Shown here: piece after piece, positions 18,624-29,045 of the stretch
Layout: each line of letters starts with the position of its first letter
How positions within the stretch are numbered: the stretch's first letter is position 1
Assembly (NCBI RefSeq): GCF_013343715.1
Contig: NZ_JABUNR010000001.1
Location: 1-64,000, forward strand
Source: Mesobacillus harenae
GTDB taxonomy: Bacteria > Bacillota > Bacilli > Bacillales > Cytobacillaceae
DNA length: 64,000 nt
Reading direction: 5' to 3'
The notes under the pieces: model-generated
The model's input: the letters and a program-made list of their open reading frames with translations, nothing else
The model's database searches: none
What the model was told of the DNA's origin: nothing
Translations under genes and position numbers: made by a program

Positions 18624-19667
18624 ATGAAAATATATCAAGTGACGTTAGATTGCCAATTACTTCATGAAATGAAAGAGTTTTATACACGCGTTCTAGGAAT
18701 GGAACTTATTGCGGAATCAGAACAGGCATTTGAGGTTATGGCAGGCAGCACCAAGCTGCATTTTATAAAGAAAAATGAACGGCCATTTTATCATGTTTGT
18801 TTCCGAACCGGCAGTGGGCATTTTGAGACAATGCTGTCAAACCTCAATCAGCTTGGGTTATTGCTTCCTGATGGGGAGGGAAACTGCAGCATGTTTTGGA
18901 AGGAGAAGCAGGCCTATTTTTCAGATCCCGATGGAAATGTTCTTGAAATGCTTGAACGTCCTCAGAATAATAACCTTTTGCAGAGCTGGCATGATGTTGG
19001 TGAAATCGGCTTGCCGTCAGCTGACGTTATAGAGCTCCAAGAATTTTTGAGCGAACTGATACCAAATGAAATTAAAAAGGAAAGCAAAACGTTCTCCTTT
19101 TTTGGAGATCAGGCAGGTGTGTTTGTCATTGTTAAGGAAGGACGGAATTGGTATCCAACCGAAAGGGCCGCAAAGATTCATCCCTTTACAGCCATTGTTT
19201 CTGGAAAAACCGAGGGACAGTTAACTCCTCCGAATCTCCCTTACAAAATTATTGTAAAAAAAGAATGGGGTAATTTTTTGCCTGCAGTTCAGTTCAGAAT
19301 GGCACGCCCAACCAATCAGCTAGGTAATATTGTGAGATTTTACAACGAAGGGATAGGGTTGAAGAAAATTGGAGAGTTCCACAAGCATGATGGGTATGAC
19401 GGAGTGATGCTTGGATTGCCGGGTTCCAGTCACCATTTAGAATTCACCCAGTATGACTATTGGATGGACCTACCGATACCAACCAGTGAGCACCTGCTTG
19501 TATATTATCTTCCTGATCAAAAAGAGCTGGAGAAAGTTACTAAGCGTTTAGATGAAATGAGCTATGAAAGGGCAAAACCGGAAAACCCCTATTGGTCCAG
19601 AGGCGGAGTAACATTTAAAGATCCGGATGGCTGGCTTGTTGTTTTAATGAACACAGCCGGGATATGA
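18624..19667 (+). CDS. Glyoxalase/VOC family protein with YycE-like C-terminal domain
   Basis: A 347-residue protein built of vicinal-oxygen-chelate modules. Residues 1-115 form a VOC half (EFYTRVLGMELIAE; AYFSDPDGNVLEMLE), 115-205 a divergent second half, and 221-347 closely resemble the small VOC protein YycE (RMARPTNQLGNIVRFYNEG; LGLPGSSHHLEFTQY; NPYWSRGGVTFKDPDGW). The substrate is unknown; relatives are metal-dependent lyases or dioxygenases. The ATG follows AAGGAGGAGATC. The longer frame from 18570 has no ribosome-binding site. It is an insertion between cotE and mutS compared with B. subtilis. Confidence 0.75.
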   Translation: MKIYQVTLDCQLLHEMKEFYTRVLGMELIAESEQAFEVMAGSTKLHFIKKNERPFYHVCFRTGSGHFETMLSNLNQLGLLLPDGEGNCSMFWKEKQAYFSDPDGNVLEMLERPQNNNLLQSWHDVGEIGLPSADVIELQEFLSELIPNEIKKESKTFSFFGDQAGVFVIVKEGRNWYPTERAAKIHPFTAIVSGKTEGQLTPPNLPYKIIVKKEWGNFLPAVQFRMARPTNQLGNIVRFYNEGIGLKKIGEFHKHDGYDGVMLGLPGSSHHLEFTQYDYWMDLPIPTSEHLLVYYLPDQKELEKVTKRLDEMSYERAKPENPYWSRGGVTFKDPDGWLVVLMNTAGI

Positions 19668-19769
19668 GCAACCAATCTTAAGGCATTGCCTGTTTTTATC
19701 GAAAAAATTCGTTGTTGCCCTCACGTACATCTAATCCTTACATAATTTATCATGAAAGGAGGATAAGTG

Positions 19770-20084
19770 ATGGGATTCGATGTACAAATGGCACAAAAAT
19801 ATCTAGGGAAGGCAGTCCAATTTCACAATGAGGATGGAGAACTGGTCGTTGGAAAAGTTGTTGGGGCAGAAAGCGACGCGTTTCTTATTGAAAAATGGGA
19901 CACTAAAGAAGAAAAAGACCTAGGTGGTACAGGGTATGGATTTTATGGACCAAGAAGGCCTTTGTTTTACCGGCCTCGTCCTCGTCCATATTTTTATGGG
20001 CCTCGTCCATACGGGGCGCCTGTCGGGCGTTATCCGTATGCGGGAGCAATTGGATTAACACTATTACCGTTTTTATTCTGGTAA
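19770..20084 (+). CDS. Small hypothetical protein with Pro/Arg/Tyr-rich middle
   Basis: A 104-residue protein. Residues 1-55 look like a small beta domain (KYLGKAVQFHNEDGELVVGKVVG), 60-95 are rich in Pro, Arg, Tyr and Gly (YRPRPRPYFYGPRPYG), and the C-terminus is hydrophobic (AIGLTLLPFLFW). AAAGGAGGATAAGTG precedes ATG 19770. Composition recalls spore coat or surface proteins, but I do not recognise the family. A large terminator follows. Confidence 0.65.
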   Translation: MGFDVQMAQKYLGKAVQFHNEDGELVVGKVVGAESDAFLIEKWDTKEEKDLGGTGYGFYGPRRPLFYRPRPRPYFYGPRPYGAPVGRYPYAGAIGLTLLPFLFW

Positions 20085-20140
20085 AAAAATAAATAGGAGC
20101 CTTCGCCAGCTTTTATAAAAATCTAAAGACTTATTGGGGC

Positions 20141-20190
20141 AAAACAAGTTTAGACCTATTCTGTTCGGAATAGGTCTAAACTTGTTTTTA
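20141..20190 (+). terminator. Large intrinsic terminator
   Basis: A 21-bp perfect stem (20141-20161 with 20168-20188, core AGACCTATTC/GAATAGGTCT) with loop TGTTCG is followed by a T-run. Confidence 0.88.
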
Positions 20191-20281
20191 TAAGGTAAGA
20201 AGTTTGAACATTGATTAATCGTCTAGCTGGATTTTCCCGAGCTGAAAAAATCTCCCAGTCTCTTAGAAGAATGCCCATTTA

Positions 20282-20290
20282 TGATATAAT
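20282..20290 (+). promoter_or_regulatory. Extended -10 promoter of mutSL
   Basis: TGATATAAT contains TATAAT with the extended TG. The -35 region is weak. The predicted start near 20297 excludes the longer mutS frame from 20294 and supports the start at 20339. Confidence 0.6.
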
Positions 20291-20338
20291 AGATTGTCAG
20301 AGAAACATATCGTAATAAATCGAATGCTGGAGGATATT

Positions 20339-23011
20339 ATGGCAGGTTATACGCCCATGATTAAACAATACTTACAAATTAAGGAAGACTACCAAGATGC
20401 CTTTTTATTTTTCCGTTTGGGAGACTTTTATGAAATGTTCTTCCAGGATGCTCTTAAAGCATCACAGGAGCTTGAGATTACTTTAACAAGCCGAGACGGC
20501 GGCGGGGAAGAGCGCATACCTATGTGCGGGGTCCCTTACCACGCAGCCCCTCAATATATAGAACAGTTAATTAAAAAAGGCTATAAGGTAGCCATTTGTG
20601 AGCAAACCGAAGATCCGAAGCTGGCTAAAGGCCCTGTCAAACGGGAAGTCGTTCAGCTGATCACTCCTGGTACGATGATGGAAGGCCGTAACCTTAGTGA
20701 TAAGGATAATAACTTTATCGCAACACTCTCGGATTTTGAGGATAGTACATATGGGTTTGCCTGCAGTGACCTATCTACGGGAGAAAGCCGGGTAACCCTT
20801 GTTGCGGGAAGTGTTGAGGATCTGTTAAACGAGCTATCCCTGACAGGAGCACGAGAGGTAGTAATTGAAAAAAACATTGATCCACACCTTGAGCAAAAGC
20901 TTAAAGAGCGGTTTATCCTGACGCTTTCGTATGAGGACGACTCTTCGATTAAGGAAAGCTTCAGCTTATTGCTGTCTGATCTTGTAGAGGAAAAACACAA
21001 ACTGACTGCTTCTCGTCTGTTTAATTATTTGTACCGAACCCAGAAAAGAAGTTTGGACCATTTACAAAAAGTGGTCAGCTATCAGCTTCAGCAATATATG
21101 AAAATTGATTATTATTCAAAGCGAAATCTGGAATTGACTGAAACGATTCGCTCTACTGCCAAAAAGGGTTCCCTGCTTTGGCTGCTGGATGAAACAAAGA
21201 CCGCGATGGGAGGACGCCTTTTAAAGCAATGGATCAATCGCCCACTCGTTAAGCAGGAAGAAATTGAGAAGCGTCAGGATATGGTGGAAACCTTTATCAG
21301 TGCATTCTTCGAGCGGCAGGAGCTCCGTGAAAAGCTGAAGGAAGTCTACGATTTAGAACGGCTCGCAGGCCGGGTGGCGTTTGGAAATGTCAATGCCAGG
21401 GATTTAAATCAACTTAAACGTTCCCTTCAGCAGGTCCCGCAATTAATGCATATTCTTGAGACGCTGCCAGAAAGTAAAGCTGCAGAACTAAGAAACCGAC
21501 TTGATCCATGTGAAGAGTTGACCGATCAGCTTGAATTGGCAATTGTAGATAATCCGCCTATCTCTGTTAAGGAAGGTAATTTGATTCGCGACGGTTTCGA
21601 TCCGCGCCTTGATGAATATCGAGATGCAAGCCGCAACGGCAAAACATGGATTGCTATGCTTGAGAAACAAGAACGGGAAAAGACAGGAATTAAATCATTA
21701 AAAATCGGCTACAATCGCATTTTTGGCTATTATATAGAAGTCACAAAAGCAAATCTGCATCACCTGGAGGAAGGCCGTTATGAGCGAAAACAAACTTTGT
21801 CCAATGCAGAGCGTTACATTACACCTGAGTTAAAAGAAAAAGAGGATTTAATTCTTTCAGCAGAAGAGAAAAGCATTGAGCTGGAATATGAACTGTTTAC
21901 AGCGATTCGGGAAACAGTTAAGGATTTTATTCCACGACTTCAGGCACTGGCCAGAACTGTAAGCGAACTCGACGTTCTGCTCAGCTTTGCCGAAGTTAGC
22001 GAACAGCGCCGCTATGTGAAGCCAAAGTTTTCAGCGGAGCGCAGAATTGCGTTAAGAGAAGGGCGTCACCCTGTTGTCGAGAAGGTAATGAATGCCCAGG
22101 AGTATGTACCAAACGATTGCTTTATGGACAATGACCGTGAAATCCTATTAATAACAGGTCCGAACATGTCCGGTAAAAGCACCTATATGAGGCAGCTTGC
22201 GCTTGTGGCAATCATGGCGCAAATAGGCTGCTTCGTTCCTGCAGAAGAAGCCGTCCTTCCTGTGTTCGATCAAGTGTTCACAAGAATTGGCGCTGCTGAC
22301 GACTTAATATCGGGGCAAAGTACCTTCATGGTCGAAATGCTTGAAGCGAAAAATGCGATCACTAATGCTACACAAGATAGCTTGGTTCTTTTTGATGAGA
22401 TCGGGCGCGGCACATCCACATATGATGGGATGGCTTTAGCCCAGGCGATCATTGAGTACATTCATAACCGGATTGGTGCAAAAACACTGTTTTCGACCCA
22501 TTATCATGAGTTAACTACCCTTCAGGAAGAGCTGAAACAGCTGAAGAATATTCATGTGAGTGCCATTGAAAACGAGGGTAAGGTTGTCTTCCTTCATAAA
22601 ATTAAAGATGGTGCCGCTGATAAAAGCTACGGTATCCATGTTGCTCAGCTGGCAGAGCTTCCTTCCGAACTGATTCAGCGGGCAAATGAAATTCTTTACA
22701 CCCTAGAGCAAAAAGAAGCGGGTAACCGAGCCATTGAGGAAGCTTCAGTAAAAGCTGAAACAAGCGGACCGGATAGTACTGGGTCAAGATTAGCCGCTGC
22801 AGCCGCTGAGACACTCGCCGAACCGGAAACTGTATTTGAAAGCAAGGAAGCTCAGCTGTCATTTTTTGCAGCCGAACAAACCGAAAAACCGGAGCGGCTC
22901 AGCAAAAAAGAAAAGCGAGTGCTAGAAAAGCTAAGTTCGATGGAAATTTTGGACATGACCCCGCTGCAGGCAATGAATATTCTGTATGAGCTGCAAAAAA
23001 AATTAAAATAA
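20339..23011 (+). CDS. mutS: DNA mismatch repair protein MutS
   Basis: An 890-residue MutS that recognises mispairs and recruits MutL. The mismatch-binding domain has the Phe-x-Glu motif ([11 protein letters not shown]) near the N-terminus, residues 607-615 carry Walker A (GPNMSGKST), and later come [12 protein letters not shown] and STHYHELT. The C-terminus ends with the usual helix region ([16 protein letters not shown]). ATG 20339 follows TGGAGGATATT. mutL starts 88 bases after the stop, as in B. subtilis. Confidence 0.98.
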   Translation: MAGYTPMIKQYLQIKEDYQDAFLFFRLGDFYEMFFQDALKASQELEITLTSRDGGGEERIPMCGVPYHAAPQYIEQLIKKGYKVAICEQTEDPKLAKGPVKREVVQLITPGTMMEGRNLSDKDNNFIATLSDFEDSTYGFACSDLSTGESRVTLVAGSVEDLLNELSLTGAREVVIEKNIDPHLEQKLKERFILTLSYEDDSSIKESFSLLLSDLVEEKHKLTASRLFNYLYRTQKRSLDHLQKVVSYQLQQYMKIDYYSKRNLELTETIRSTAKKGSLLWLLDETKTAMGGRLLKQWINRPLVKQEEIEKRQDMVETFISAFFERQELREKLKEVYDLERLAGRVAFGNVNARDLNQLKRSLQQVPQLMHILETLPESKAAELRNRLDPCEELTDQLELAIVDNPPISVKEGNLIRDGFDPRLDEYRDASRNGKTWIAMLEKQEREKTGIKSLKIGYNRIFGYYIEVTKANLHHLEEGRYERKQTLSNAERYITPELKEKEDLILSAEEKSIELEYELFTAIRETVKDFIPRLQALARTVSELDVLLSFAEVSEQRRYVKPKFSAERRIALREGRHPVVEKVMNAQEYVPNDCFMDNDREILLITGPNMSGKSTYMRQLALVAIMAQIGCFVPAEEAVLPVFDQVFTRIGAADDLISGQSTFMVEMLEAKNAITNATQDSLVLFDEIGRGTSTYDGMALAQAIIEYIHNRIGAKTLFSTHYHELTTLQEELKQLKNIHVSAIENEGKVVFLHKIKDGAADKSYGIHVAQLAELPSELIQRANEILYTLEQKEAGNRAIEEASVKAETSGPDSTGSRLAAAAAETLAEPETVFESKEAQLSFFAAEQTEKPERLSKKEKRVLEKLSSMEILDMTPLQAMNILYELQKKLK

Positions 23012-23099
23012 TTTTAAAAACGGATCGTATTTTAGTCATACACAATTTCACACTAGATGAAACTGCGGTGTCTTTATCTTAAAGCAGGAGGTGAATGTT

Positions 23100-25100
23100 A
23101 TGGGGAAAATCATTCAGCTGGATGATCTTTTATCGAATAAAATAGCTGCTGGAGAAGTGGTGGAACGTCCTGCGTCTGTTGTAAAAGAACTGATGGAGAA
23201 CTCCATTGATGCAGGGAGCACGGTGCTTGAAATTGATATCGAAGAAGCTGGACTGGCGCATATCCGCATCACTGATAACGGCTCGGGAATCGACGAAGAA
23301 GATGTTCCAGTCGCCTTCCAAAGGCATGCTACGAGTAAAATTAAAGATGAAAATGATTTGTTCCGAATCCGCACACTTGGTTTTCGCGGTGAGGCCCTGC
23401 CAAGTATAGCCTCGGTCTCTAGGCTGGAGATCAAGACATCAACAGGCTTAAGTGCTGGTACAAAGATGGTTATTGAAGGCGGAAAGCTGATCAGCAGTGA
23501 AAAAGCGGATAGCCGGCAAGGCACGGATATTTTAATTAGCGATTTGTTTTATAATACACCAGCCCGGCTTAAATACATGAAAACTATTCATACAGAATTG
23601 GGGAATATTACGGATGTCGTTAACCGGCTTGCCCTTGCTCATCCTGAAGTATCCATCCGGCTAATTCATAACGAGCGCAAACTCCTGCAGACTACTGGAA
23701 ACGGTGATGTCCGACAGGTGCTGGCGCAAATTTATGGGATGAATATGGTCAAAAATATGATTCCAGTTAACGAACGTTCCCTGGACTTCCAGATCTCAGG
23801 CTATATTTCCATGCCGGAAGTTACCAGGGCATCACGGAATTATATATCAACGATGATTAATGGCCGTTTTATAAAAAATTATGCTCTCGTCCGGGCGATA
23901 CAGGAAGGCTACCATACCCTCCTGCCGATTGGGCGATATCCAGTTGTCCTGTTAAATATTGAAATGGATCCGCTATTGGTTGATGTGAATGTTCACCCTT
24001 CTAAAATGGAAGTCCGCCTTAGTAAGGAGCAGGAACTAAATGAACTCGTTGCAAGCACGATCAAAAGTGTATTTAAAACAAAAGCATTAATTCCTGCTGG
24101 TTTTATCACTAAAAAGGCTGCGCAGCCAGTCTCAGAACAAACTTTCTTTGAACTGGATCATGCGTCTGACAGAGGATCAACAGATTTAGCTAGGGAAGAT
24201 TCAGCTAGCCAAGAACGCGGAATGCCATCTCATCTCGAAAGTGAAGAAAAGCTGTCGTCTTTTGACCAGACAGAGAAGAGCGCATCTACTAACACTGGGG
24301 TCACTCCTATGCTCAATTCCGGTGGAGAGTCCCCAACTGTCAGGGAGCCCGGCAACAATTTTACAGGAGCGAACCAGTTCGCTTGGGAAGCTTCTTTGAA
24401 ATCTAGCAATGGCGGTGGCGCAGTTAACGAAACTGCAGGTACAACCTTAAATGGCCAAGCTGATATTCAAGAAACTTTAACGAGAACTGAACCGGTGCCT
24501 AAAGATAAAGATTCTTCAAGAGTGCCGCCATTATACCCAATCGGGCAAATGCATGGGACGTATATCCTTGCTCAGAATGATAGAGGCTTGTACATTATTG
24601 ATCAGCATGCAGCCCAGGAACGGATTAAATATGAATATTTCAGAGAAAAAGTAGGAAATGTGGCAAGTGAGCTTCAGGAAATGCTGATTCCGCTAACGTT
24701 TGAATATTCCTCAGATGAGTATATGAAAATCGAGGAATATCAGGCTGAACTTGAAAAAGTGGGGGTCTTCCTCGAGCCATTTGGACACAATAGCTTTATT
24801 GTCCGTTCGCATCCACAGTGGCTTCCGAAGGGTGAAGAAAAGGAAGTCATTGAAGATATGATCGAGCAATTGTTGGCGATGAAAAAGGTCGATATTAAAA
24901 AGCTGCGTGAAGAAGCCGCGATTATGATGAGCTGTAAGGGCTCGATAAAGGCTAACCATCATTTGCGCCATGACGAATTAACGGCTTTGCTGGACGAATT
25001 GCGGAAAAGCTCCGATCCGTTTACCTGTCCGCACGGCCGGCCGATTATCGTCCACTATTCAACCTATGAAATGGAGAAAATGTTTAAGAGAGTAATGTAA
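23100..25100 (+). CDS. mutL: DNA mismatch repair endonuclease MutL
   Basis: A 666-residue MutL. The GHKL ATPase domain is N-terminal ([26 protein letters not shown]), a variable Ser/Thr/Glu-rich linker spans about 335-470, and the C-terminal dimerisation/nuclease domain carries the [12 protein letters not shown] motif from residue 501, the signature of MutL proteins with nicking activity. CPHGRP near the end is the second metal-site motif. AGGAGGTG precedes ATG 23100. Confidence 0.98.
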   Translation: MGKIIQLDDLLSNKIAAGEVVERPASVVKELMENSIDAGSTVLEIDIEEAGLAHIRITDNGSGIDEEDVPVAFQRHATSKIKDENDLFRIRTLGFRGEALPSIASVSRLEIKTSTGLSAGTKMVIEGGKLISSEKADSRQGTDILISDLFYNTPARLKYMKTIHTELGNITDVVNRLALAHPEVSIRLIHNERKLLQTTGNGDVRQVLAQIYGMNMVKNMIPVNERSLDFQISGYISMPEVTRASRNYISTMINGRFIKNYALVRAIQEGYHTLLPIGRYPVVLLNIEMDPLLVDVNVHPSKMEVRLSKEQELNELVASTIKSVFKTKALIPAGFITKKAAQPVSEQTFFELDHASDRGSTDLAREDSASQERGMPSHLESEEKLSSFDQTEKSASTNTGVTPMLNSGGESPTVREPGNNFTGANQFAWEASLKSSNGGGAVNETAGTTLNGQADIQETLTRTEPVPKDKDSSRVPPLYPIGQMHGTYILAQNDRGLYIIDQHAAQERIKYEYFREKVGNVASELQEMLIPLTFEYSSDEYMKIEEYQAELEKVGVFLEPFGHNSFIVRSHPQWLPKGEEKEVIEDMIEQLLAMKKVDIKKLREEAAIMMSCKGSIKANHHLRHDELTALLDELRKSSDPFTCPHGRPIIVHYSTYEMEKMFKRVM

Positions 25101-25123
25101 GATCCAATACCAGCTAATTCTAG

Positions 25124-25157
25124 AGCCCTTCTCAAACAGAGAAGGGCTATTTATTTT
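25124..25157 (+). terminator. mutSL terminator
   Basis: AGCCCTTCTC and GAGAAGGGCT form a 10-bp stem with AAACA loop, then ATTTATTTT. Confidence 0.85.
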
Positions 25158-25268
25158 GTCTTTAGGGTTTGCTAGTAAAAAAGCTAGAAAAAGTCGAAAA
25201 GATTCTGTCGTTAATTGGGCTGGTTGAAACTATATATAGGAGTAAAGGTGCAGTTAGGAGGTGCCAGG

Positions 25269-25715
25269 TTGATTGTTTTTGGACTTTTGAGCTTTATTTT
25301 GCCGGTTGTCATTATTATTTTTATTATTGCTTTTGCTGTGAAAAGTAAAGAAAAAGGGGGCGAAACAGTGTTGCGGCATCTATATACCTATCTAGTTTTA
25401 TTTGCAACGCTTATGATGGTGATCGGGGGAGGCGTTTCGATCTTTATGGCAGCTGCGGATTTAATTAGTCCGCCCGCGTATTTTCAAAGCTACCAAGACT
25501 ATAAACAAATGAGAGAATACGATAAAGTTGAAGGAATTGTTGTAGAACGGTCCGAAGATGAGCTTAGGCAGGAATATGACCAGTTCCTTAACGATGAGAG
25601 AGAACGGACTAAAAGCAATGCTGTAAATCAGATCATTAAAAGTCTCGGATTTATTGTGATCCCCTTACCAGTGTTTCTGTATTTTAATAGAATGCGCAAG
25701 CTTCATATAGAATAA
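25269..25715 (+). CDS. Hypothetical membrane protein
   Basis: A 148-residue protein with two N-terminal membrane spans (LLSFILPVVIIIFIIAF and about residues 38-68), a charged middle rich in Glu, Arg and Asp (about 75-120), and a third hydrophobic segment near the C-terminus (SLGFIVIPLPVFLYF). The TTG start at 25269 is chosen because AGGAGGTG precedes it; GTG 25248 behind TAGGAG is the alternative. It resembles DUF5671-type proteins in layout, but I do not name a function. It ends at its own terminator. Confidence 0.65.
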   Translation: MIVFGLLSFILPVVIIIFIIAFAVKSKEKGGETVLRHLYTYLVLFATLMMVIGGGVSIFMAAADLISPPAYFQSYQDYKQMREYDKVEGIVVERSEDELRQEYDQFLNDERERTKSNAVNQIIKSLGFIVIPLPVFLYFNRMRKLHIE

Positions 25716-25720
25716 GATTA

Positions 25721-25765
25721 AAAAGAGAGGCACCTCGTTCGATTCGAAGTGCCGCTCTTTTTTTA
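25721..25765 (+). terminator. Terminator after the membrane protein gene
   Basis: AAAGAGaGGCAC and GTGCCgCTCTTT pair with one mismatch, followed by TTTTTT. A longer loop of 15 bases separates the arms. Confidence 0.75.
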
Positions 25766-25792
25766 TGTGAAAAAAATTATAAAATTTGATTG

Positions 25793-25900
25793 CTGCCTGG
25801 CTCCAGGACCTAGCCGTTTTCCCCAGGGAAGGTTCCCGGGGTATCTTGCGAGGAGCCGATAGGCTTCGAGCAGCTCAAGGTCGCATATGCATCAATAAAG
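25793..25900. repeat. Degenerate CTCCAG-type interspersed repeat
   Basis: It begins CTGCCTGGCTCCAGGACCTAG, as in the repeat at 8709, and contains the inverted pair CCAGGGAAGG/CCTTCCCGG-like hairpin near 25822-25838. The end has diverged. No gene is supported in 25766-26021. Confidence 0.45.
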
Positions 25901-26021
25901 GGCAAAGAAGATGGGTCATTCTTTGACTTCATCAGCACTTTTTCAAGGAAAGCGGAAATCAATAGCATCGTTTAACAGGAAAAAAAGACTCCGCGGTGTG
26001 TGCCTGGCTGTCCTGACTATT

Positions 26022-27029
26022 TTACCGGATCGCTGGCTGAAGGCGGTCAATGAATTTGAGAGCCTTGCCTGTACCAATTGCAACGGATTCCAGCGGGGAG
26101 GGGGCAATATGGACAGGCACGAAGATTTCGCTGCCGATCCAATCCTGCATCCCATTTATCAGAGCACCGCCACCCGATAAAATTACACCGCGGTCCACGA
26201 TATCTCCGCTTAGTTCGGCTGGGCAGTCTTCAAGTGTGGCCCGGATTGCTTCTAAAATATGATTCAATGATTCTTTTATCGCATCTCGGATTTCTGTAGA
26301 CGTCAGCGAGACCGTTTTTGGCAATCCGGTTACAAGGTCTCGGCCTCGTACTTCCATTGTCATCTCATCATGGTCGACAAGCGCATAGCCGATTTCAATT
26401 TTAATGCGCTCAGCTGTCCGTTCGCCAATCAAAACGTTAAAGGCCTTACGCACGTACTGAACGATGTCATCATCTAGGCGATCTCCAGCAACACGAATTG
26501 AATGGCTGGCTACTACTCCACCAAACGAAATAATAGCTACTTCAGTCGTTCCGCCGCCAATATCCACGACAACATTGGCTACTGGTTCGTCAACCGGCAG
26601 GCCAGCACCTAAAGCCGCGGCTACTGGTTCCTCAATAATATGAACATTTTTAGCACCTGCTTGCTTTACGGCATCATGGATAGCACGGCGCTCGACACTT
26701 GTCGCTCCGGAGGGGGTACAGACAACGACGTTTGGTTTCCTGATCGTTAATCCAATTTTCTTTGCAGCCATTTTCATGACCTGTTTTATCATTTCAGTTG
26801 TAATGTCGTAATCAGCGATCACTCCATCTTTTAGAGGGCGGATAGCGACAATGTTCCCAGGTGTTTTTCCAATCATTTCTTTTGCTTCATGACCGACAGC
26901 GAGGACTTTCCTTGTATCTCTGTCAATTGCTACAACAGAAGGTTCATTTAAAGCGATTCCTTTATTTTTGCTGTAAACCAGCGTGTTTGCTGTCCCTAGA
27001 TCAATTCCAATTTCAGTAGCTGTTAGCAT
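26022..27029 (-). CDS. mreBH: MreB-family actin homologue MreBH
   Basis: A 335-residue bacterial actin. ATP-binding motifs are present: [11 protein letters not shown] (phosphate 1), [13 protein letters not shown] (phosphate 2) and [12 protein letters not shown] (adenosine). Sequence agrees best with MreBH, which guides side-wall synthesis and the LytE autolysin in B. subtilis. It stands alone and convergent to the mutL side; in B. subtilis mreBH is elsewhere. The ATG at 27029 has only a weak ribosome-binding site (GGGTGAC). Confidence 0.9.
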   Translation of the reverse strand: MLTATEIGIDLGTANTLVYSKNKGIALNEPSVVAIDRDTRKVLAVGHEAKEMIGKTPGNIVAIRPLKDGVIADYDITTEMIKQVMKMAAKKIGLTIRKPNVVVCTPSGATSVERRAIHDAVKQAGAKNVHIIEEPVAAALGAGLPVDEPVANVVVDIGGGTTEVAIISFGGVVASHSIRVAGDRLDDDIVQYVRKAFNVLIGERTAERIKIEIGYALVDHDEMTMEVRGRDLVTGLPKTVSLTSTEIRDAIKESLNHILEAIRATLEDCPAELSGDIVDRGVILSGGGALINGMQDWIGSEIFVPVHIAPSPLESVAIGTGKALKFIDRLQPAIR

Positions 27030-27416
27030 GTATAGTCACCCATTCTGTTTTATTTTTCCGGAAGGCCTTGCCGTATGTGTTCGGCAATAGTGAAGAGTTA
27101 AGGCCGATACGTATTTAAAGTTTTATCCGATTTTAACCCTTTATGTAACCAATACATATTTCTATTAAGTTATCATGATTTTGGGGGTTATCCGTTGTTT
27201 GTTACCGAATCGTTATCGAATTGTAAAACTTGAGGAAAATTTATGAAACATCTTAGAAATTTGGAGAAAGTCATCATGAAATTGAATAACAAAAGAAAAT
27301 CAGGAGATAATGCTTAGATGTTCAACTGCTGATCTCAAGTATGTTACGATACGATAAGAAGCTTCGCCTGCTTGAAAGTAAGCGGTGCTGAAGATAATTT
27401 AAAGGATAAAGGCAGT
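27030..27416. other. Divergent intergenic region mreBH/miaA
   Basis: It should hold the mreBH promoter (minus) and the miaA promoter (plus), but no pair of hexamers stands out. A 24-codon frame at 27243-27317 (MKHLRNLEKVIMKLNNKRK...) has GAGG seven bases before its ATG; it may be a leader peptide or chance. Confidence 0.3.
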
Positions 27417-28382
27417 GTGAAAAGTTTGAATGATAAAGAGAAGTTGGTGGTGATTCTTGGCCCGACAGCTGTTGGAAAAACAAAACTGAGCATTGATCTT
27501 GCAAAACGCTTTAACGGGGAAATCATCAGCGGGGATTCTATGCAGGTCTATAAAGGAATGGATATAGGAACCGCTAAAATTACCGAAGAAGAAATGGATG
27601 GAGTCCCTCATTATTTGATTGATATTAAAAATCCTGATGAACCTTTTTCGGTTGCTGAATTCCAGGAACTGGTGAGGAAACAAATCACCGATATCACTTT
27701 GAGAGGCAAGCTTCCTTTTTTAGTAGGGGGTACTGGACTTTATATTCAATCTGTCTTAAATGACTATCAGTTTTCAGATATACCGTCTGATCCTGAATTT
27801 CGATCAAGGCTTGAAGAACGGGCTAAGATCGAAGGAGCTGAGGTGCTTCATGAAGAACTGCGTAAGGTGGACTCTGAAAGTGCAGAACGCGTCCATCCTA
27901 ATAATGTCCGTAGGGTAATCCGGGCGCTGGAGATCTTTCATTGTACAGGGAAAACGATGACAGACTATCTTAGCGAGCAGGCTCCTGAGCTTTTGTATGA
28001 TACGGCATTGATTGGATTAACGATGGATCGGGAAAAGCTCTATTCTCGGATTAACATGCGTGTAGATATTATGATGGAACAGGGGCTTTTAAAGGAAGTC
28101 AAAAAACTCCATGAACAGGAACTGCGGGAATGCCAGTCCATTCAGGCAATCGGGTATAAAGAGCTTTATTTATATTTTGATGACAAGCTTTCACTTGAGG
28201 ACGCCATTGAAAACCTGAAACAAAATTCCCGGCGTTATGCAAAAAGGCAGCTAACTTGGTTTCGAAACAAGTTAAATGTGGAATGGTTTGATATGACAGA
28301 GTCAATCGGCTCTTCAAAAAAATTCGCCGAAATTTCCAACTATATTGAAGGAAAGCTTCAAGTAAAAGCGAATACATATTAA
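27417..28382 (+). CDS. miaA: tRNA dimethylallyltransferase
   Basis: About 321 residues. It transfers a dimethylallyl group to A37 of tRNAs reading UNN codons; MiaB then methylthiolates it. The P-loop [11 protein letters not shown] is near the N-terminus, followed by [18 protein letters not shown] and the tRNA-binding [13 protein letters not shown] and [16 protein letters not shown] motifs. The start is uncertain: GTG 27417 and TTG 27426 are both plausible, and TTG 27372 lacks a ribosome-binding site. hfq follows after 25 bases, a common arrangement. Confidence 0.95.
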   Translation: MKSLNDKEKLVVILGPTAVGKTKLSIDLAKRFNGEIISGDSMQVYKGMDIGTAKITEEEMDGVPHYLIDIKNPDEPFSVAEFQELVRKQITDITLRGKLPFLVGGTGLYIQSVLNDYQFSDIPSDPEFRSRLEERAKIEGAEVLHEELRKVDSESAERVHPNNVRRVIRALEIFHCTGKTMTDYLSEQAPELLYDTALIGLTMDREKLYSRINMRVDIMMEQGLLKEVKKLHEQELRECQSIQAIGYKELYLYFDDKLSLEDAIENLKQNSRRYAKRQLTWFRNKLNVEWFDMTESIGSSKKFAEISNYIEGKLQVKANTY

Positions 28383-28407
28383 TAGAGATAAAAGAGGAGG
28401 ATCTACA

Positions 28408-28638
28408 ATGAAACAAGTGAACATTCAGGATCAATATTTAAACCAGCTTCGTAAGGATGGTATTAACGTAACAGTCTTTTTACTTAATGGCTTCCAGCTG
28501 CGCGGCCAAATTAAAGGTTTTGACAACTTTACGGTGTTATTTGAATCGGAAGGCAAGCAGCAGCTTGTATATAAGCATGCCATCTCTACTTTTGCTCCAC
28601 AGCGTAATGTTCAAATCGATCTGGAGCCGCAGCAATAA
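28408..28638 (+). CDS. hfq: RNA chaperone Hfq
   Basis: A 76-residue Sm-like hexameric RNA-binding protein. Sm1 ([21 protein letters not shown], in parts) and Sm2 with the KH pair ([12 protein letters not shown]) are visible. It acts in small-RNA contacts in the cytoplasm. The ATG follows AGAGGAGGATC. A terminator follows. Confidence 0.97.
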   Translation: MKQVNIQDQYLNQLRKDGINVTVFLLNGFQLRGQIKGFDNFTVLFESEGKQQLVYKHAISTFAPQRNVQIDLEPQQ

Positions 28639-28677
28639 AATCCGCTCGCACAGTAAAATAAGAATAGGACTGTCAAC

Positions 28678-28709
28678 ACACCCGCCGTTAATGCAGGCGG
28701 GTGTTTTTT
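28678..28709 (+). terminator. miaA-hfq terminator
   Basis: ACACCCGCC (28678-28686) and GGCGGGTGT (28696-28704) form a 9-bp stem followed by TTTTTA. Confidence 0.9.
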
Positions 28710-29045
28710 ATTGGCTATGTTTAAACCTTAAATGTGGCGTGAAACCTGTTCGCTTTCCGAGGCCGAACCTCAAGCATCAAACTTAAGGAACCTCTGGAGC
28801 ATAAGTTAAGCAGGAAAAAGTTTTGCTTTTCACGCGAGAGTTTAGCTTTTCTTAATTTCGATTAATGAAGTGTTACCAAGCTGAATACAAATAAGTGAAG
28901 AGGCTTATTTTCTTAAGTTGGCAATGAGTATAGTTCTTGACAACCTGATTTGCTAATATAGAACACTTACAAGGCGGATAAATAGGCTTTTGTCACCAAT
29001 ATGGCATCTAGGCGTATACTGTTTTGAGAATGTGAGGTGAAAGCT
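28710..29045. other. Intergenic region before spoVK
   Basis: The first part (28740-28850) looks like a degenerate GC-rich repeat (GTTCGCTTTCCGAGGCCGAAC contains the inverted pair GTTCG/CGAAC). A TATACTGT at 29015-29022 resembles a sigma-E -10 element, expected for spoVK, but no -35 at the right distance is convincing. TTGACA at 28937 has no -10 at a fitting distance. Confidence 0.3.

Noticed and set aside
23114..23524. 136-codon minus-strand frame
   Set aside because: Antisense shadow of mutL, low-complexity Ser-rich translation.
28937..28962. TTGACA as a spoVK promoter
   Set aside because: The nearest -10-like hexamers are only 11-14 bases away, too close for sigma-A.
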